This document shows positions 37,174-47,744 of a DNA stretch of 64,000 nt, piece after piece. The translations under genes and the position numbers were made by a program. Each line of letters starts with the position of its first letter. The stretch's first letter is position 1. The notes under the pieces were generated by a model. The model had not been told where the DNA came from and did no database searches. It worked only from the letters and a program-made list of their open reading frames with translations. The stretch comes from Shinisaurus crocodilurus (taxonomy: Eukaryota > Chordata > Lepidosauria > Squamata > Shinisauridae): assembly GCA_021292165.1 (NCBI GenBank), contig CM037876.1, positions 311,934,492-311,998,491 of the forward strand, read 5' to 3'.

Positions 37174-38070
37174 CAGTGATGGCGAACCTATGGCACGGGT
37201 GCCACAGCTGGCACGCAGGGACCTCTCTGTGGGCACTCGAGCCATTGGTCACCAGATCGCGAAAAGACCGTCCCCTTCTGCAAAACACTAATGATCTTGT
37301 TCTTTCTCACAGTGTGGAACAGAATGATTTTATTCTAGAATTCCTGTTACAGAATTCTTTTCTACATTGTTATCACATTTAAAAGATTTTGAAGAATGAT
37401 GCACAGAGCATGGCTTGGATGTAAAGCCCTAACAGTTGACCTGAGTGCTGCATGTGTTGCTCTCAAACTAACAGAGTATGAGCCAAGGTTTGACAAATTA
37501 TCAGCATGCATGCAACATTAATTGTGCAAAAGCATGCCCAATGCAAACTTTTACCTAATGCAGTGTCCAAGACATAAAGTGTTTAAAATGTGTTAAGCAC
37601 GTTTAGTTTTCTTGTTTATCTTGCTCATCCTAGTACAGGTTGACTTTTACTTTTACTAATCCGACACCTGTAGAAGCAGGGAAAGGACCCGGAGTAAAGC
37701 TTGCCCCATACAATTTCAGCCTGGCATATAATCATATTACAAGTTGAGAATCCCTTATCCAAAAATACATGTGCCTAATTATTTAAAAAGTTTGTATAAA
37801 TTCCCTTCAGGCTATGTGTACAATGTAGTACTATAATAATTTTTTGAGTTGATTTTTTTTCAACAAAAAACTGTATCATTGAAAGCTCTGTTATTGTGTT
37901 TTTCTTTAAAGACAAAAGATGTTAATTAGTTCGGACAACTGTATGAGTTGTTTTTCTAAAACTAAAACCTTGGTATTCAGGTTTAATTGCAGTGTTGGCA
38001 CTTTGAAATAAATAAGTTGGTTTTGTGTTGCAGTTTGGGCACTCGGGCTCAAAAAGGTTCGCCATCACTG
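37174..38070. mobile_element. hAT DNA transposon, 897 bp, OC1-like
   Basis: Left end cagtgatggcgaacctatgg, right end aaaggttcgccatcactg. Perfect 8-bp target duplication tcctagac at 37166-37173 and 38071-38078, which fits the Buster-type nnnTAnnn target. The ends look, from memory, like the OposCharlie1 (OC1) group, known for horizontal spread among tetrapods. The interior keeps only a relic of transposase, so the copy is non-autonomous. Confidence 0.88.
37394..37560 (+). pseudogene. Relic of hAT transposase C terminus
   Basis: In one plus-strand frame, a stop-free stretch of about 35 codons ends with VALKLTEYEPRFDKLSACMQ, then a stop and a further KSMPNANF. This resembles the region near the C terminus of Charlie-type transposases. 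The stops on both sides make it non-functional. The assignment is by style and position inside a hAT element. Confidence 0.45.
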
Positions 38071-38078
38071 TCCTAGAC

Positions 38079-38218
38079 CCCTCAGCAGCGTTTAGCATCC
38101 TTCTGAACAGCCTGTCCAAGGTTGGGTGTGAAAGGCACCGCTTTGGGGGTGGTTCCACTCCTGCCTGGGTGGCCGTTTCCAGAAGGCGGTGATGCTGGGG
38201 ATCACCACTCACCACGCG
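38079..38218. other. Unassigned short stretch
   Basis: No recognised feature. Confidence 0.3.
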
Positions 38219-38219
38219 T

Positions 38220-38457
38220 GTTTATTTGTTTATTAATTGTATTTATATCCTGCCTTTTTTCCTGCAAGGAACCCAAGGCGGCTTACATAATCCTCCTCCT
38301 CCTCTCCATTGTATCCTCACAACAACCCTGTGAGGTAGGTTAGGCTGAGAGTCTGCGACTGGCCCAAAGTCACCCAGTGAGTTTCATGGCCGAGCGTAGA
38401 CTAGAACCCGGATCTCCCGAGTCCCAGTCCGACACTCTCACCACTACGCCACACTAA
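38220..38457 (-). mobile_element. Sauria-type SINE, minus strand
   Basis: Runs from agtgtggcgtagtggtgaga at the right to the tttatttgtttattaattg tail at the left, with body intact. Confidence 0.92.
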
Positions 38458-38535
38458 TTCTCCTTGGGAGTTATGCTTTGGCATTCTGCGGCGTTCTGTT
38501 CTTTCTCCCTTCCTGCTTAACATCCTATATACGGT

Positions 38536-38893
38536 AAGGGGTGCAGAACCTGAGGCCTGGGGCCCAGTCCAACCCACCTGGAGTGATTGGTGTCCAATCA
38601 CTCCAGGATTCTGCAGCTGGCTACACCCTATTTCCCCCAATCAGCGATCATTTGGTGCTTTCCCGGCTGCTTACAGAATTTTTCCCTATTCTAAAAGGTT
38701 GAAAAGCCTCCCCTAAGGCTCCATTACTGGCAGGAGGAGCTTTAAGCTAAAATAGGCTGGTATTTCTGGCCCGCCCTTTTGCCTCTGGATCTGCCCTTTT
38801 TGCCTTTCATCCCACCCGCTACTGAAATGAAGCCCTCGAGAGCCTCTTCAAAATGGAACCTGGCCCTCGGGCTGAGAAAGGTTCAACACCCCT
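38536..38893. mobile_element. hAT-like non-autonomous element
   Basis: Left end aaggggtgcagaacctgagg, right end gaaaggttcaacacccctg, an imperfect inverted pair. No target duplication confirmed. A small internal hairpin ggagtgattggtgtccaatc is present. Confidence 0.5.
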
Positions 38894-38899
38894 GATTCT

Positions 38900-39370
38900 A
38901 TTATAAAACTGCTGGGAGAGGTCACCTGGGGATCGGGTCTGAGGTGTCGCTAGCATGTGGAGGAAGTCCGGCTGTATCTCTCATTTTCACCAGGCGCAGC
39001 TGAGGCTGTGGCTGTCCTGAACCAGTGTTTGGGGACAGTAACGGACTGAATCCAGACAAGACGGAGGCGTTGCTGGTTGGTAGCTCATCCAGCCAGGTGA
39101 AAAATGTCCAACTTCTTCTAAATGAGGTTGCACACCCACTAAAGGAGGGGTAGGAAACCTCAGGGGTTCTGGGGGGGTCAATTTCGCCCACCCACCCCGA
39201 GCCTCCCGGGAGCTGTACCCCCGCAGCTGTTGCTGCACACTGCTGAAATTAGGCAACAGCATCAGTCAAACGATTGGCGGTTTGCTGTGAAATTCTGGTG
39301 GCAAACCATGACGGTGGCCTAAAAAGCCCAGTGTTAGTTTTAAAACAAAGTATGCCCTTTGTTATAAAGC
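38900..39370. other. Unassigned, partial hAT-like end
   Basis: 39140-39200 (aggaggggtaggaaacctca) could be another hAT-type end. The rest is unassigned. Confidence 0.35.
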
Positions 39371-39374
39371 TAAA

Positions 39375-39628
39375 TTTGGCCTTTCTATTTATTTATTTAT
39401 TTATTATATTTATACCCTGCCTTTTTTCCTGCAAGGAACCCAAAGCTGCTTACATAATCCTCCTCCTCCTCTCTATTTTATCCTCACAACAACCCTGTGA
39501 GGTAGGTTAGGCTGAGAGTCAGTGACTGGCCCAAAGTCACCCAGTGAGTTTCATGGCCGAGCGGGGACTAGAACCCGGATCTCCCGAGTCCCAGTCCAAC
39601 ACTCTCACCACTACGCCACACTGGCTCC
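39375..39628 (-). mobile_element. Sauria-type SINE, minus strand
   Basis: Complete copy from gccagtgtggcgtagtggtg at the right end to the tail at 39383. Promoter boxes, body and tail are intact, and the sequence is close to 38220-38457. Confidence 0.93.
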
Positions 39629-39639
39629 TTTCTACGCCA

Positions 39640-39835
39640 CTGTTGCAGTTTGCCGGATCCAATGCAACAGAGATCCTCAGGGCCCCGGCACCTTTATTTC
39701 AGCAAGAGCCGCTGGACCAGCAAGGTGGTGGGGCAGAGGGCCTCCCAGAGATTCGGGGCTCCCAATGAAAGATTCAGGGCTCCAGCCCTCATGGGCTGCC
39801 TCCTAACACCGCCTCTGGTCACCTGGTACCATCTC
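39640..39835 (+). repeat. Composite repeat, 3' part only
   Basis: ccggatccaatgcaacagag, gtggtggggcagagggcctc and cacctcctaacaccgcctct-like sequence match the end of the repeat at 26375-26960 and its continuation to about 26975. A small internal duplication (gattcggggctccc / gattcagggctcca) is private. Confidence 0.65.
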
Positions 39836-40120
39836 TGTGGTCTTTTCAGCACCAGATGAAGACCTTTCTGTTCACCCAGACCTTTTAAATAACTCCTGTA
39901 GTCCAGGCCTTTCGGCTTTAAAATCTGTTTTTTTTAAAAAAAAAAATAATTAGGAGCTGTTTTGAGTTTTGCTTCTTGTATTTTATGTTGCTTTTCATTT
40001 TATGTTACTTTTTGTAACTAAATTGTTTTTTTAGGTTTATTTATTGTAAGCCACCCACAGAACATTATGTTATTGGGCGGCACGTAAATGCTGGTAATAA
40101 AGAAATGAATAAATAAATTA
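39836..40120 (+). mobile_element. L2-type LINE 3' end
   Basis: gaagacctttctgttcaccc and agaccttttaaataactcc are followed by a T/A-rich linker, gtaagccacccacagaacat and ttgggcggcacgtaaatgct, ending in aatgaataaataaa. It is 5'-truncated. Confidence 0.75.
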
Positions 40121-40485
40121 GTCAGATGGCGTGGGAACTAATCCACGAAAACGTCTGCCAGGATGAAGCTGTTAGGCTTTAAGGTGCCCCCAGACTTCCC
40201 TTTCTTTGGGCTGCAACAGACTGACAGGCTGCAACTTTTGGCTGCAACAGACCTTCCTCTGGGCTTTGGTTTCTGTGTCTTGCGACAAATGAGGTTTGTT
40301 TGGACCCAGGAGTTCACCCAGGTGCTGAGGAAATGCTATCTCCACTCTTGCTTCTGTGCCAAAATCAATCAGAATCTAAAGACGGCAGTTTCACGCCCCT
40401 CTCCTAAAGACACTTCTTCGGACGGCCCATTACTTTCAAGGTGATTTACTTTCAAGTAAGCACAGCACGATGCGCACGCACACAC
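40121..40485. other. Unassigned stretch
   Basis: No recognised gene or repeat. The repeated word ggctgcaacagac (40207-40222, 40239-40252) is a short local duplication. Confidence 0.35.
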
Positions 40486-40609
40486 ACACACACAAACCCC
40501 AATCCTAGAAGGAAAAACCCATTTGTTTCAGTGGAACATGCCTCCAAGTAAGTTGCTTACAGTTTGCTGTCTAAGGGTCTTTTGTGGTTGAGAAAAACAG
40601 TAGCAGCAA

Positions 40610-40636
40610 AAAGAGAGAGAGAGAGAGAGAGAGAAT
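40610..40636. repeat. (AG)n microsatellite
   Basis: About 12 ag units followed by a C/T-rich tract. Confidence 0.9.
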
Positions 40637-40834
40637 TTTTCTTTCTTTCCTTTTTCCTTGCTTCCCTTCACCCAATTTTTCAGTCACCGTATTCATAATG
40701 GGATAACAGATAAAGGGGCTGTACGGTACAGTGGATAGAGCCGAAATCCCTACACTGGGAAGGAGGCACAGCACAGCGAGAAAGCACCTGCTTTGCACTC
40801 TGTTCCAGAGTTCTTCTCCATATCGTTTCTACAG

Positions 40835-40955
40835 CAGTGTTCTCCAACCTTGGGTCCTCAGATGTTTTTGGCCTACAACTCCCAGCTTGCCCCAGCCAGC
40901 GTAGCTGGGAGTTGTAGGCCAAAAACATCTGGGGACCCAAGGTTGGAGAACACTG
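40835..40955. mobile_element. FB-A hAT-type MITE, copy A12
   Basis: Canonical ends. The arm centre is shortened on the right side (agctgggagttgtagg), so the palindrome is lopsided. The left arm has gggtcctcag against ctggggaccc on the right, an unmatched change. Target duplication ttctacag (40827-40834) and atctacag (40956-40963), 7 of 8. Confidence 0.9.
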
Positions 40956-41136
40956 ATCTACAGGCAAGGGGGCGGGAGTGGGAAGGAGCACAATTTTCTG
41001 GGGTTCTGCATCCCTGTTCTCCCCCTTCTCGCGTGTAGAGCCTACATGGATAAGTGCCTGCACAGGGCTAAAGCAGGGTGGGGCTTCCACGCGTCGCTGG
41101 AGGGCAACATGGGAGATGTTGCAGGAGGGTGCTACT

Positions 41137-41368
41137 GTTGGCCGCACGTCCTGCTCGTGGGTGTCCCCGTGGGCAGCTGTCTGACCACTGTGAACAGGAT
41201 GCTGGACCAGATGGACCCACTCTGGTCTGATCCAGCAGGGCTTTCTTTGTGTTCTTATGTCCTGCTTGTGGGTTTCCCGTGGGCAGCTGGTTGGCCACTG
41301 CGCGTGGACAGATTGCTGGATGAGATGGGCCCTTGGTCTGACCCAGCGGGGCTGTTCTGATGTTCTTA
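41137..41368 (+). repeat. Two tandem units of a LINE/SINE-like repeat
   Basis: Unit 1 at 41137-41258 and unit 2 at 41259-41368 both contain tcctgctcgtgggtgtcccc-like sequence, gatgctggaccagatgg-like sequence, ggtctgatccagcagggct and a ttcttatgt / ttctta end. A fragment of the same repeat is at 32660-32722. Family unknown to me. Confidence 0.6.
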
Positions 41369-41369
41369 C

Positions 41370-41685
41370 TCCCATTATCCCCGGCCACTGGCCATGCTGG
41401 CCAAGGCTGGTTGCAAACTGGAGTAGAGTAGTCTCTGGAGGGCCATGGGTTCCCCGTCCCTGGGCTAGAGTGCTAGAGCTGGACTGGGGAGACCAGTGTC
41501 CAGATCCCCATTCTTCATCTGCAGGAATATCTGAAGCCGCCTTCTATTCAGTCAGACCCTTGGCCCACCTGGGCCAGAATTGTCGCCAGCAACCCGGTCC
41601 ACATGATCGCAGGGTGGTGAATACGCCACCGTGGCCTATCAACCACCCTGCGCGTGCATGTGCCGGGGGTGGGGGATGGGGATGA
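41370..41685. other. Unassigned, FB-B fragment at the start
   Basis: 41370-41410 (cattatccccggccactggc) is an FB-B-like piece. The remainder is unassigned. Confidence 0.35.
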
Positions 41686-41687
41686 GC

Positions 41688-41885
41688 ATAGTTACCCTCC
41701 GCAACGCAGCTTCCCACGTTGCGCGAACCCGGCAAGGGAGGCGTGTTGCCGTGGTTAACAGGCTACCCCGGAACCATACAAGAGGCCACGGTTTTCTGGG
41801 TGGCTGGATAACCACGTCAGCAAGCCACCCTCACTGGGTTCGCGCAACCTGGGAAGCCGCTCTGCTGAGGGCAACTGCGCTAATC
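41688..41885. mobile_element. Long-arm foldback related to FB-F
   Basis: Left arm gcagcttcccacgttgcgcg and ttgccgtggttaacaggcta. Right arm ggataaccacgtcagcaagc and cgcgcaacctgggaagccgc. Arms of roughly 90-100 bp pair with about 15-20 mismatches. No protein. Confidence 0.7.
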
Positions 41886-42041
41886 CCCCTGGGACGCGAC
41901 CGGCACGCGTGGCAGGGGAAATAAGCCACCGTGGCACTTATGTCCCCCTCTGCAGTCGTGCACACCGGGTCAGTGGCTGGCAGCGTCTCGGGCAGAGAGA
42001 GTTATTTTCTGTCCCTGGCTGCCTGGTCCTTCTAGCTATGG

Positions 42042-42177
42042 CAGTGTTCTCCAACCTTGGGTCCCCAGATGTTTTTGGCCTACAAGTCCCAGCATGCCCC
42101 CAGCCAGCGTAGCTGGCTGGGGCATGCTGGGACTTGTAGGCCAAAAACATCTGGGGACCCAAGGTTGGAGAACGCTG
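42042..42177. mobile_element. FB-A hAT-type MITE, copy A13
   Basis: Perfect 8-bp target duplication agctatgg at 42034-42041 and 42178-42185. The arms carry a matched change: ctacaagtcccag on the left, ctgggacttgtag on the right. The right end is aacgctg rather than aacactg. Confidence 0.94.
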
Positions 42178-42264
42178 AGCTATGGCCTTCTTCCATCTAC
42201 GGATCTAAGTTAGTGACTTTGGGGCAGCTGCTCTCTTCCCCCATCAGCCCTACCCAGCATAAAC

Positions 42265-42332
42265 GATGGTGAGGGATGATGGGAGTCGTAGGCCAAAGCA
42301 TCTGGAGGGCCGCCAGCTGCCCACCCCCTGCC
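42265..42332 (-). repeat. FB-B foldback, right arm only
   Basis: gggatgatgggagtcgtagg, then gcatctggagggccgccagc. Confidence 0.65.
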
Positions 42333-42334
42333 TT

Positions 42335-42730
42335 AACTGTCCACTTCCCTTTCACCGTCTTGCGTCAAGCGCCGCGCTGTATCGGAGCTCAACGGGAGTT
42401 TTGTTCTGACGCGGCAGCCGTCTTTGCGGCTTGGTCTGGCCAAGGGCGTCAGCGTTTCCTTCTGTCAAATTTCGTTGTGGTTGTGGGTGCCGCCCGAGAG
42501 TGCGTTGCAGACCGCTGTTTTCTGCATCACTGGGGATTCTTAATCACTGCCGTCAGTCACTTGGTGTCGTGGTGGCCAGGTGTCCTACTTTTCAGAGGAC
42601 AGCCCTCTTGTTTTGGAGAGCTGGCAGAGAACAGTCCTCTATTTGATGGGCGGTCCAGTCCAAGTCTGTTTTAAAGTCAAAGACCCGGAAGAAGGGACAG
42701 GGGAGGCCTTGCAGTTGCCCACCCAGAGTT
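42335..42730. other. Unassigned stretch
   Basis: No recognised gene or repeat. Confidence 0.35.
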
Positions 42731-42734
42731 AGCA

Positions 42735-43060
42735 CAAGCGTCCGCATCTAATGGCGTCATTCCAGAAACTTATGTTTCGCCGAATCTCTCCATTGTGCAA
42801 GCAGTTGCGTATTCTGCTTGCACAAATGATTATGCAAGCGGTTGTGCAACGGGTTGCACGACGAATTTCACAAGTGCAGTGTGCAACCGGTTGCACGAAG
42901 GGTCGCACAAGCGTAATGCACAGCCACCTGTGCGATCGCGCTTGCGGAAACGTACGTGTAGTTCGATTCTCCTCCTGCGCATAGTTCGGAATCTGGTTTC
43001 CGTTGGCACAACAGTCATTTGCACTCGCAGAAAGGCACAGTTGGATACTGCCCATTGACA
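42735..43060. repeat. Unassigned region dense in ttgcac/gtgcaa words
   Basis: Within 42795-42955 the words tgcaa, ttgcac, ttgtgcaac and tgcacg recur on both strands (for example agcggttgtgcaacgggttg and gtgtgcaaccggttgcacg), giving many small inverted pairs. No coding frame is convincing. It may be an unrecognised DNA element. Confidence 0.45.
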
Positions 43061-43272
43061 GCGGGCTGGGCGGGCCCACAGGCCGCATGATCAGTCTTCT
43101 CAACTGCATTGTACAATGCATTGTATTTGTGTTTAAATTACAGATTGGTACCTATACATATCCATTTGCACATGCACATAATATGCTAACCAGAGTCCCC
43201 TTTTGTCCTTCTTTTGGGGTGGTGGTGCAATTCCCCCTTTTTTCTTTTTTGCTTTGGCCAGCCTGATCCCCT
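43061..43272. other. Unassigned short stretch
   Basis: No recognised feature. Confidence 0.3.
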
Positions 43273-43425
43273 CACCTTTGGGCCAGTCACTGACTCTCGG
43301 CCTAACCTACCTCACAGGGTTGTTGTGAGGATAAAATGGAGAGGAGGAGGAGGATTATGTAAGCCGCCTTGGGTTCCTTGTAGGAAAAAAGGCGGGGCAT
43401 AAATGTAAAAAAATAATAATAAGGC
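43273..43425 (+). mobile_element. Sauria-type SINE, 5'-truncated
   Basis: Starts inside the body (ctttgggccagtcactgac) and runs to the tail (cggggcataaatg, aataataataagg). The tRNA-like head with promoter boxes is missing. Confidence 0.9.
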
Positions 43426-43429
43426 ACTC

Positions 43430-43856
43430 ATCCTCTGACACTGGTTTTCCATTCACCAGTAAACAAAAGAGGGGAAAAGAAACCGCATCCAGAAGCTCTT
43501 GACGGATAGCAAGCTCTTTTCTTCTTGTTGCTTTTAATCACCGCAGACTCGACTTTTGTGCACCTTCCCTCAAGAGGATTCCCTCTGGCAGGGCAGCCTC
43601 TCAGTCAGGAACCTCAGCGGGCTCCGGCAATTGTCGATAATTGTGTTGGGTCTGCCTCTCTAGGATGATGCAGAACACAACCTGGTCTCCTGACAGCCCA
43701 GGTGGAGACTTCCCCTTCACAGCACTCCTGTGGCCTGCCCTGTTGGGAGAAGTCGAACTCTCTGTAGATTAAGAATTTTCTGCACGCTTGCGCTAATTTG
43801 ATTTCAGGGTATTTTTCTCCCCTGCCATTTCCTAAGACTCACGGTGTATCTAGTGC
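43430..43856. other. Unassigned stretch
   Basis: No recognised gene or repeat. Confidence 0.35.
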
Positions 43857-43857
43857 T

Positions 43858-43948
43858 GTGCATATTCCACGAACATTCTGCATGCACGCAGAGAAATTTG
43901 GGTGCATATTCCACGAACATTCTGCATGCACGCAGAGAAATTTGGGTG
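43858..43948. repeat. 44-bp perfect tandem duplication
   Basis: The unit gtgcatattccacgaacatt and onward to gagaaatttgg occurs at 43858-43901 and again at 43902-43945, without visible differences. This indicates a recent local duplication. Confidence 0.9.
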
Positions 43949-44149
43949 CAAGATTTACACGTGCCGAGAATGCCAGCTTTCAGTTTTCAGAAATAAGCAT
44001 GTTTCTCGTTCTTAAGGCCGCAGACAGGCTGCTGTGTAGAGAGAGTGCCTGGTGATGTCCCAGAAGCACAGCAGGAGTTCTGGCAGCGAGAGGGACGGGG
44101 CTTCTTCGCCGTTTGCCCCTCTTCCTGGCCCAGAATAAAATATACAAAA

Positions 44150-44245
44150 TAGAGAAGAGCCCCGTGGCACCGTAAAGGCTAACATATCAATTATAGCATA
44201 AGCTTTCGTGGACAGTGGTCCACTTCATTGGATGACAAATGTTTC
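44150..44245 (-). repeat. FB-L repeat copy
   Basis: gagaagagccccgtggcacc, gtaaaggctaacatatcaat and agcataagctttcgtggaca. Read in reverse this ends in a ctttaaggtgc-like word. Sister copies at 36965-37045 and 57815-57897. Confidence 0.55.
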
Positions 44246-44267
44246 TGCCAGAATACTTTGGTTGGGC

Positions 44268-44338
44268 CAACCTTCCCCAACTTGGTGCCCTCCAGATGTG
44301 TTGGACTACAACTCCCAGCATGCCCCAGCCAGCTGTGT
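44268..44338 (+). repeat. FB-B foldback, left arm only
   Basis: ccaaccttccccaacttggt, gccctccagatgtgttggac, then tacaactcccagcatgcccc, so this FB-B arm carries the FB-A core at its inner end. Confidence 0.75.
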
Positions 44339-44339
44339 T

Positions 44340-45145
44340 ATCCTCGCAGTAACTTGTGGGTGAGTTAGTTAAATTCATGTTGCAGACACTGTTGTTTCCT
44401 GTGCTTGTTTTATCTGAGAACACCCCCCCCATAATGTTAAAGACGACTTAACAAAATCACAGCCATTTACAATGGGGGATGATATCTCCCTTCTCAACTA
44501 TTTCCAAAGCTCTGTTAATTGGATTAGGACGCTTAGATTTGCATAGTTTTGTCTTGGAATGCAGAGGCTGCTGGGATTTTTACTACCGCCCATTCATAAC
44601 AGAGAAGCTTATACAAGCCCATGTTTTCAAAGATTAGGATTGTTATTATACAATGTACAGCAGTGTGACCTTTGGGGAACGGCGTTCATTCTGATTTGGT
44701 GTGTCCTGTTTGTGTATTTGGGTTTCTATTTTTAAACAATTCAGCCTTTTAAAAAAATGTGGTTGAGGCATCACTTCTTCAAGAAAAAATATATATGAGT
44801 CATTAAAAAAAAAACTCACAAGAAATCCACCCACTCGGCTCGTGCTGTTGCTATAGTAATTGGCTCAGCCGGGCAAGATGGTCTCCGAACTTCTCAAAAA
44901 CACACCCGGGGCTGATTGACACAACTGCAGAGTGAGCTTTTTTTTTTTCCCCAGTTCCGTGTGGAGACTTTCTTGACTGCCAGGAATGAAGTACGTTTGA
45001 CCCTCAGGGCCCCCAAAGCAGCGAGCAGCATATTAAAATACGATAAAAATGCAATAGGTCAACCATCATGCAACCAGTGCGTCAAAAACTACAACAGAAG
45101 ACTGCGAGATCACAGAAAATCTCCGGTCCACGCCACATTCTCCCC
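44340..45145. other. Unassigned, repeat-poor
   Basis: A+T-rich, unique-looking stretch. 44440-44650 (aattggattaggacgcttag, atttgcatagttttgtcttg) would merit a conservation test. No exon signature seen. Confidence 0.4.
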
Positions 45146-45149
45146 AGCC

Positions 45150-45215
45150 ATATCACCCTCCAGATGCATTGGACTACAACTCCCATCAGCCTAAGCCTGC
45201 GCGGCCAATCAATCG
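45150..45215 (+). repeat. FB-B foldback, left arm only
   Basis: caccctccagatgcattgga, then ctacaactcccatcagccta. The right arm is absent. Confidence 0.6.
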
Positions 45216-46048
45216 ATTTATTAATTCGGCCAACAGACCTCACAACACGAATGTCTCAGTAAAAATAATGAAATTAAAATAAAATACAAGATTTACATTC
45301 AGAGCAGTACTTAATGCAGATAAAAATCTTAAAACAGCAATACATAAATATGTATAGATATATGAATTATAAAATTTATGTACAAATGGGGGGGGGAACC
45401 AGAATAAAAGATTAATATAATACAATTTCTTTCCTAATTCCTATTGCCCTCAGTAAATATTTAGCTGCAATTTCCGTAACAGGCTCTTTCAGATCTGAAA
45501 GAAGAAAAAAGACAAAAAAAGAAAAAAACCTGCGTGGCCATCGGAGGGTTCCAGGTTTGGGGAAGGGCCTAGTGTCGCCCAACTTCATCAAGCTGAAGTA
45601 GATGCCTCCTGACGCCGTTTATTTATTATTTCTTTTATTTGTATGTAATCCTTGCATACGGCTTAATATAATAAGGAGGTCTCTGAGCGGTTGATATTGT
45701 CATGCCGAGTGGCAGCCAGCGATGTGGAGCAGGGAGGACGCCGGGACACCCCGAGCGAGTGTTGCGGAATAAGAACTTAAGAAGGGCCGTGCTGGGGTGG
45801 GGGAAGAGGTGCGATGGAGCGAGCGGGAAGATGTAACGCAGCACGGGCCATTTTTCAGCTGCGGCTCCATGTTGGCGATACCGTATCGTTGTGCCCCAAG
45901 TTGTTTTGTTGCACTGAGAATGCGTGGTGGCAGATCTCCACCTCCACTTCCTCCTCCGGCAGGTGTGTGACCATGCCGTTTTAGTAGGATTCATGCTTTG
46001 TGATTGTAGCTATTGGGTAGGACCTTAATTCATCCTGTAGTAGACTAT
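45216..46048. other. Unassigned stretch
   Basis: A+T-rich between 45220 and 45520. No gene or named repeat. Confidence 0.4.
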
Positions 46049-46050
46049 TG

Positions 46051-46118
46051 CAGTGTTCTCCAACCTTGGGTCTCCAGATGTTTTTGGCCTACAACTCCCA
46101 GCATGCCCCAGCTAGTCC
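46051..46118 (+). mobile_element. FB-A copy A14, left arm only
   Basis: Left end cagtgttctccaacc, arm to catgccccagctag, then unrelated sequence. The right arm is lost. Confidence 0.85.
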
Positions 46119-46119
46119 A

Positions 46120-46505
46120 GGAATAAGAGTCCATCGGTTTGCTTCTGCGGCTGGTGCCGGCAGCGGCAAGGAGCCAAATGTGCCCCTGGGCTTTGCGCCC
46201 TGGATGAAGGGCCTTGCACAAGGAAGCAGGTGTGAGGGCCTTCCGCACAGCTGCCATTTCCTCAACGTCGCCGGGCTGCTTGTTGTGCCGCCGCTTCCTC
46301 CTTTTGTGGCGTTCCCCTCTCCGCTCAGCAGAGCAGCAGAACCGCACACCTGCCTGTGTGAGGCTGCAGAGTGGCCTTCCCCAACCAGGCGCTCGCCAGA
46401 GGTGTTGGACTGGAACTCTCAGAGTCCCTGAGGCTTGGCTCAACCGCATGGCACGTGTGTGCACCTGTCTGCTACATAAAAGCAAGGCTGCCTGCTTCTG
46501 CTAAA
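46120..46505. other. Unassigned, FB-B fragment inside
   Basis: 46372-46442 (gtggccttccccaaccaggc, gaggtgttggactggaactc) is an FB-B left arm. The rest is unassigned. Confidence 0.4.
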
Positions 46506-46540
46506 ATGATTATGATGATGATGATGATGATGACGATGAT
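46505..46540. repeat. (ATG)n microsatellite
   Basis: About 10 atg/acg units. Confidence 0.9.
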
Positions 46541-46830
46541 ATGCCCTTTAAATGCATCCAGCACCTGCACCCTTTCATCTGAAATTTGGCAGGTCTTGTC
46601 CGCTCACAAGTGGGCTACGACGCCTGCAGATTTCATCCAATTCAGCCAAAGAGCAAACAGGTTGGCACTGCTTGTGGGTTTCCAACGACAGCGAATGGGA
46701 GATCTGGATTCGGCTCTCGAGTCAGATTTGGCAGCCCTGTGCTCGAGGGTGGGCCATACGCCTAATTTAAAAAAAAAACTCTCTGCGTGTGATCCGTTCA
46801 GGCCTTTGTCCTTTCCCAGGCAGTGCACAA

Positions 46831-46831
46831 T

Positions 46832-46870
<39 letters not shown>

Positions 46871-46978
46871 TTATATTTATACCCCGCCTTTTTTCCTGCA
46901 AGGAACCCAAGGCGGCTTACATAATCCTCCTCCTTCTCTCCATTTTATCCTCACAACAACCCTGTGAGGTAGGTTAGT
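46831..46978 (-). mobile_element. Sauria-type SINE, 5'-truncated, minus strand
   Basis: The tail is an expanded (ttta)n run of about 11 units at 46831-46873. The body continues to ctgtgaggtaggttag and stops. The promoter-bearing head is missing. Confidence 0.9.
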
Positions 46979-46979
46979 T

Positions 46980-47252
46980 GGGAAGGCGGCCGGGGGGGAG
47001 GGGGAGAGAGAATGGGGTTGCAGAAAGACAAAAGGGGTCACCCACCCACTTTTGGCCCTGCCCAATGCTGGCTTCGGCCTTGCCCACCACTGACATGCGC
47101 CCCCCAAGAGATTACCCACAAGGGAATGTGGCCCTCCACGGAATAAAGGTTGCCCTGCCCTGCGGTTTATCCCTCACTCTCCCCTACTTCTTCCCGTCTG
47201 CACGAAATTTGACTGACGGAAGCCCAGAATCAATGTTAATTCAGCTCCGAAT
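46980..47252. other. Unassigned stretch
   Basis: No recognised gene or repeat. Confidence 0.3.
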
Positions 47253-47254
47253 CT

Positions 47255-47412
47255 GGGGGGTGGGGGTGGAGGACCCCATAGCCCAGTAGAGAGAGTCTGC
47301 TTGTCCTGGGGAAGGTCTTGGGTTCCAACCCCGGCACCCGCAGCTGGGAGAGACTGGACAATGCTGGGCTGGAAGGACAAAGAGTCTGACCTGGTCTGAG
47401 GCAGATTCCGAT
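47255..47412 (+). mobile_element. S2 tRNA-derived SINE
   Basis: A-box-like tagcccagtagagagagtct, B-box-like gggttccaaccccgg, body gctgggagagactggacaat and 3' part gtctgacctggtctgaggca. Confidence 0.6.
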
Positions 47413-47491
47413 GTTTCTGCGGAATTATTGTCAGCTAAATTGATGAATTGGCTAAAGGGCGTATGATTAATTGACTAAAAACGCTTAAATT

Positions 47492-47493
47492 GG

Positions 47494-47526
<33 letters not shown>

Positions 47527-47740
47527 TTATTATCATTAATTTTATTTCTATACTGCCCAATAGCCGAAGCTCTCTGGGCGGTTTACAACAATCAGTAAAA
47601 AAAAAGAAAAGAAAGAAAAAGCAATGCAATATAAAATATACACAATAAAAGCATTATAAAAAAATTAAAACCAAATTTTAAAAACGACACAAATAGCTAA
47701 AACAAGTTAGTACAACGTGACCAGTAAAAAAGTTTAAAAA
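47492..47740 (-). mobile_element. L2-type LINE tail, minus strand
   Basis: (att)n at 47492-47527, then tctatactgcccaatagccg and aagctctctgggcggtttac, followed by A-rich sequence. Sister of 19930-20030 and 15812-15902. Confidence 0.7.
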
Positions 47741-47744
47741 AATA

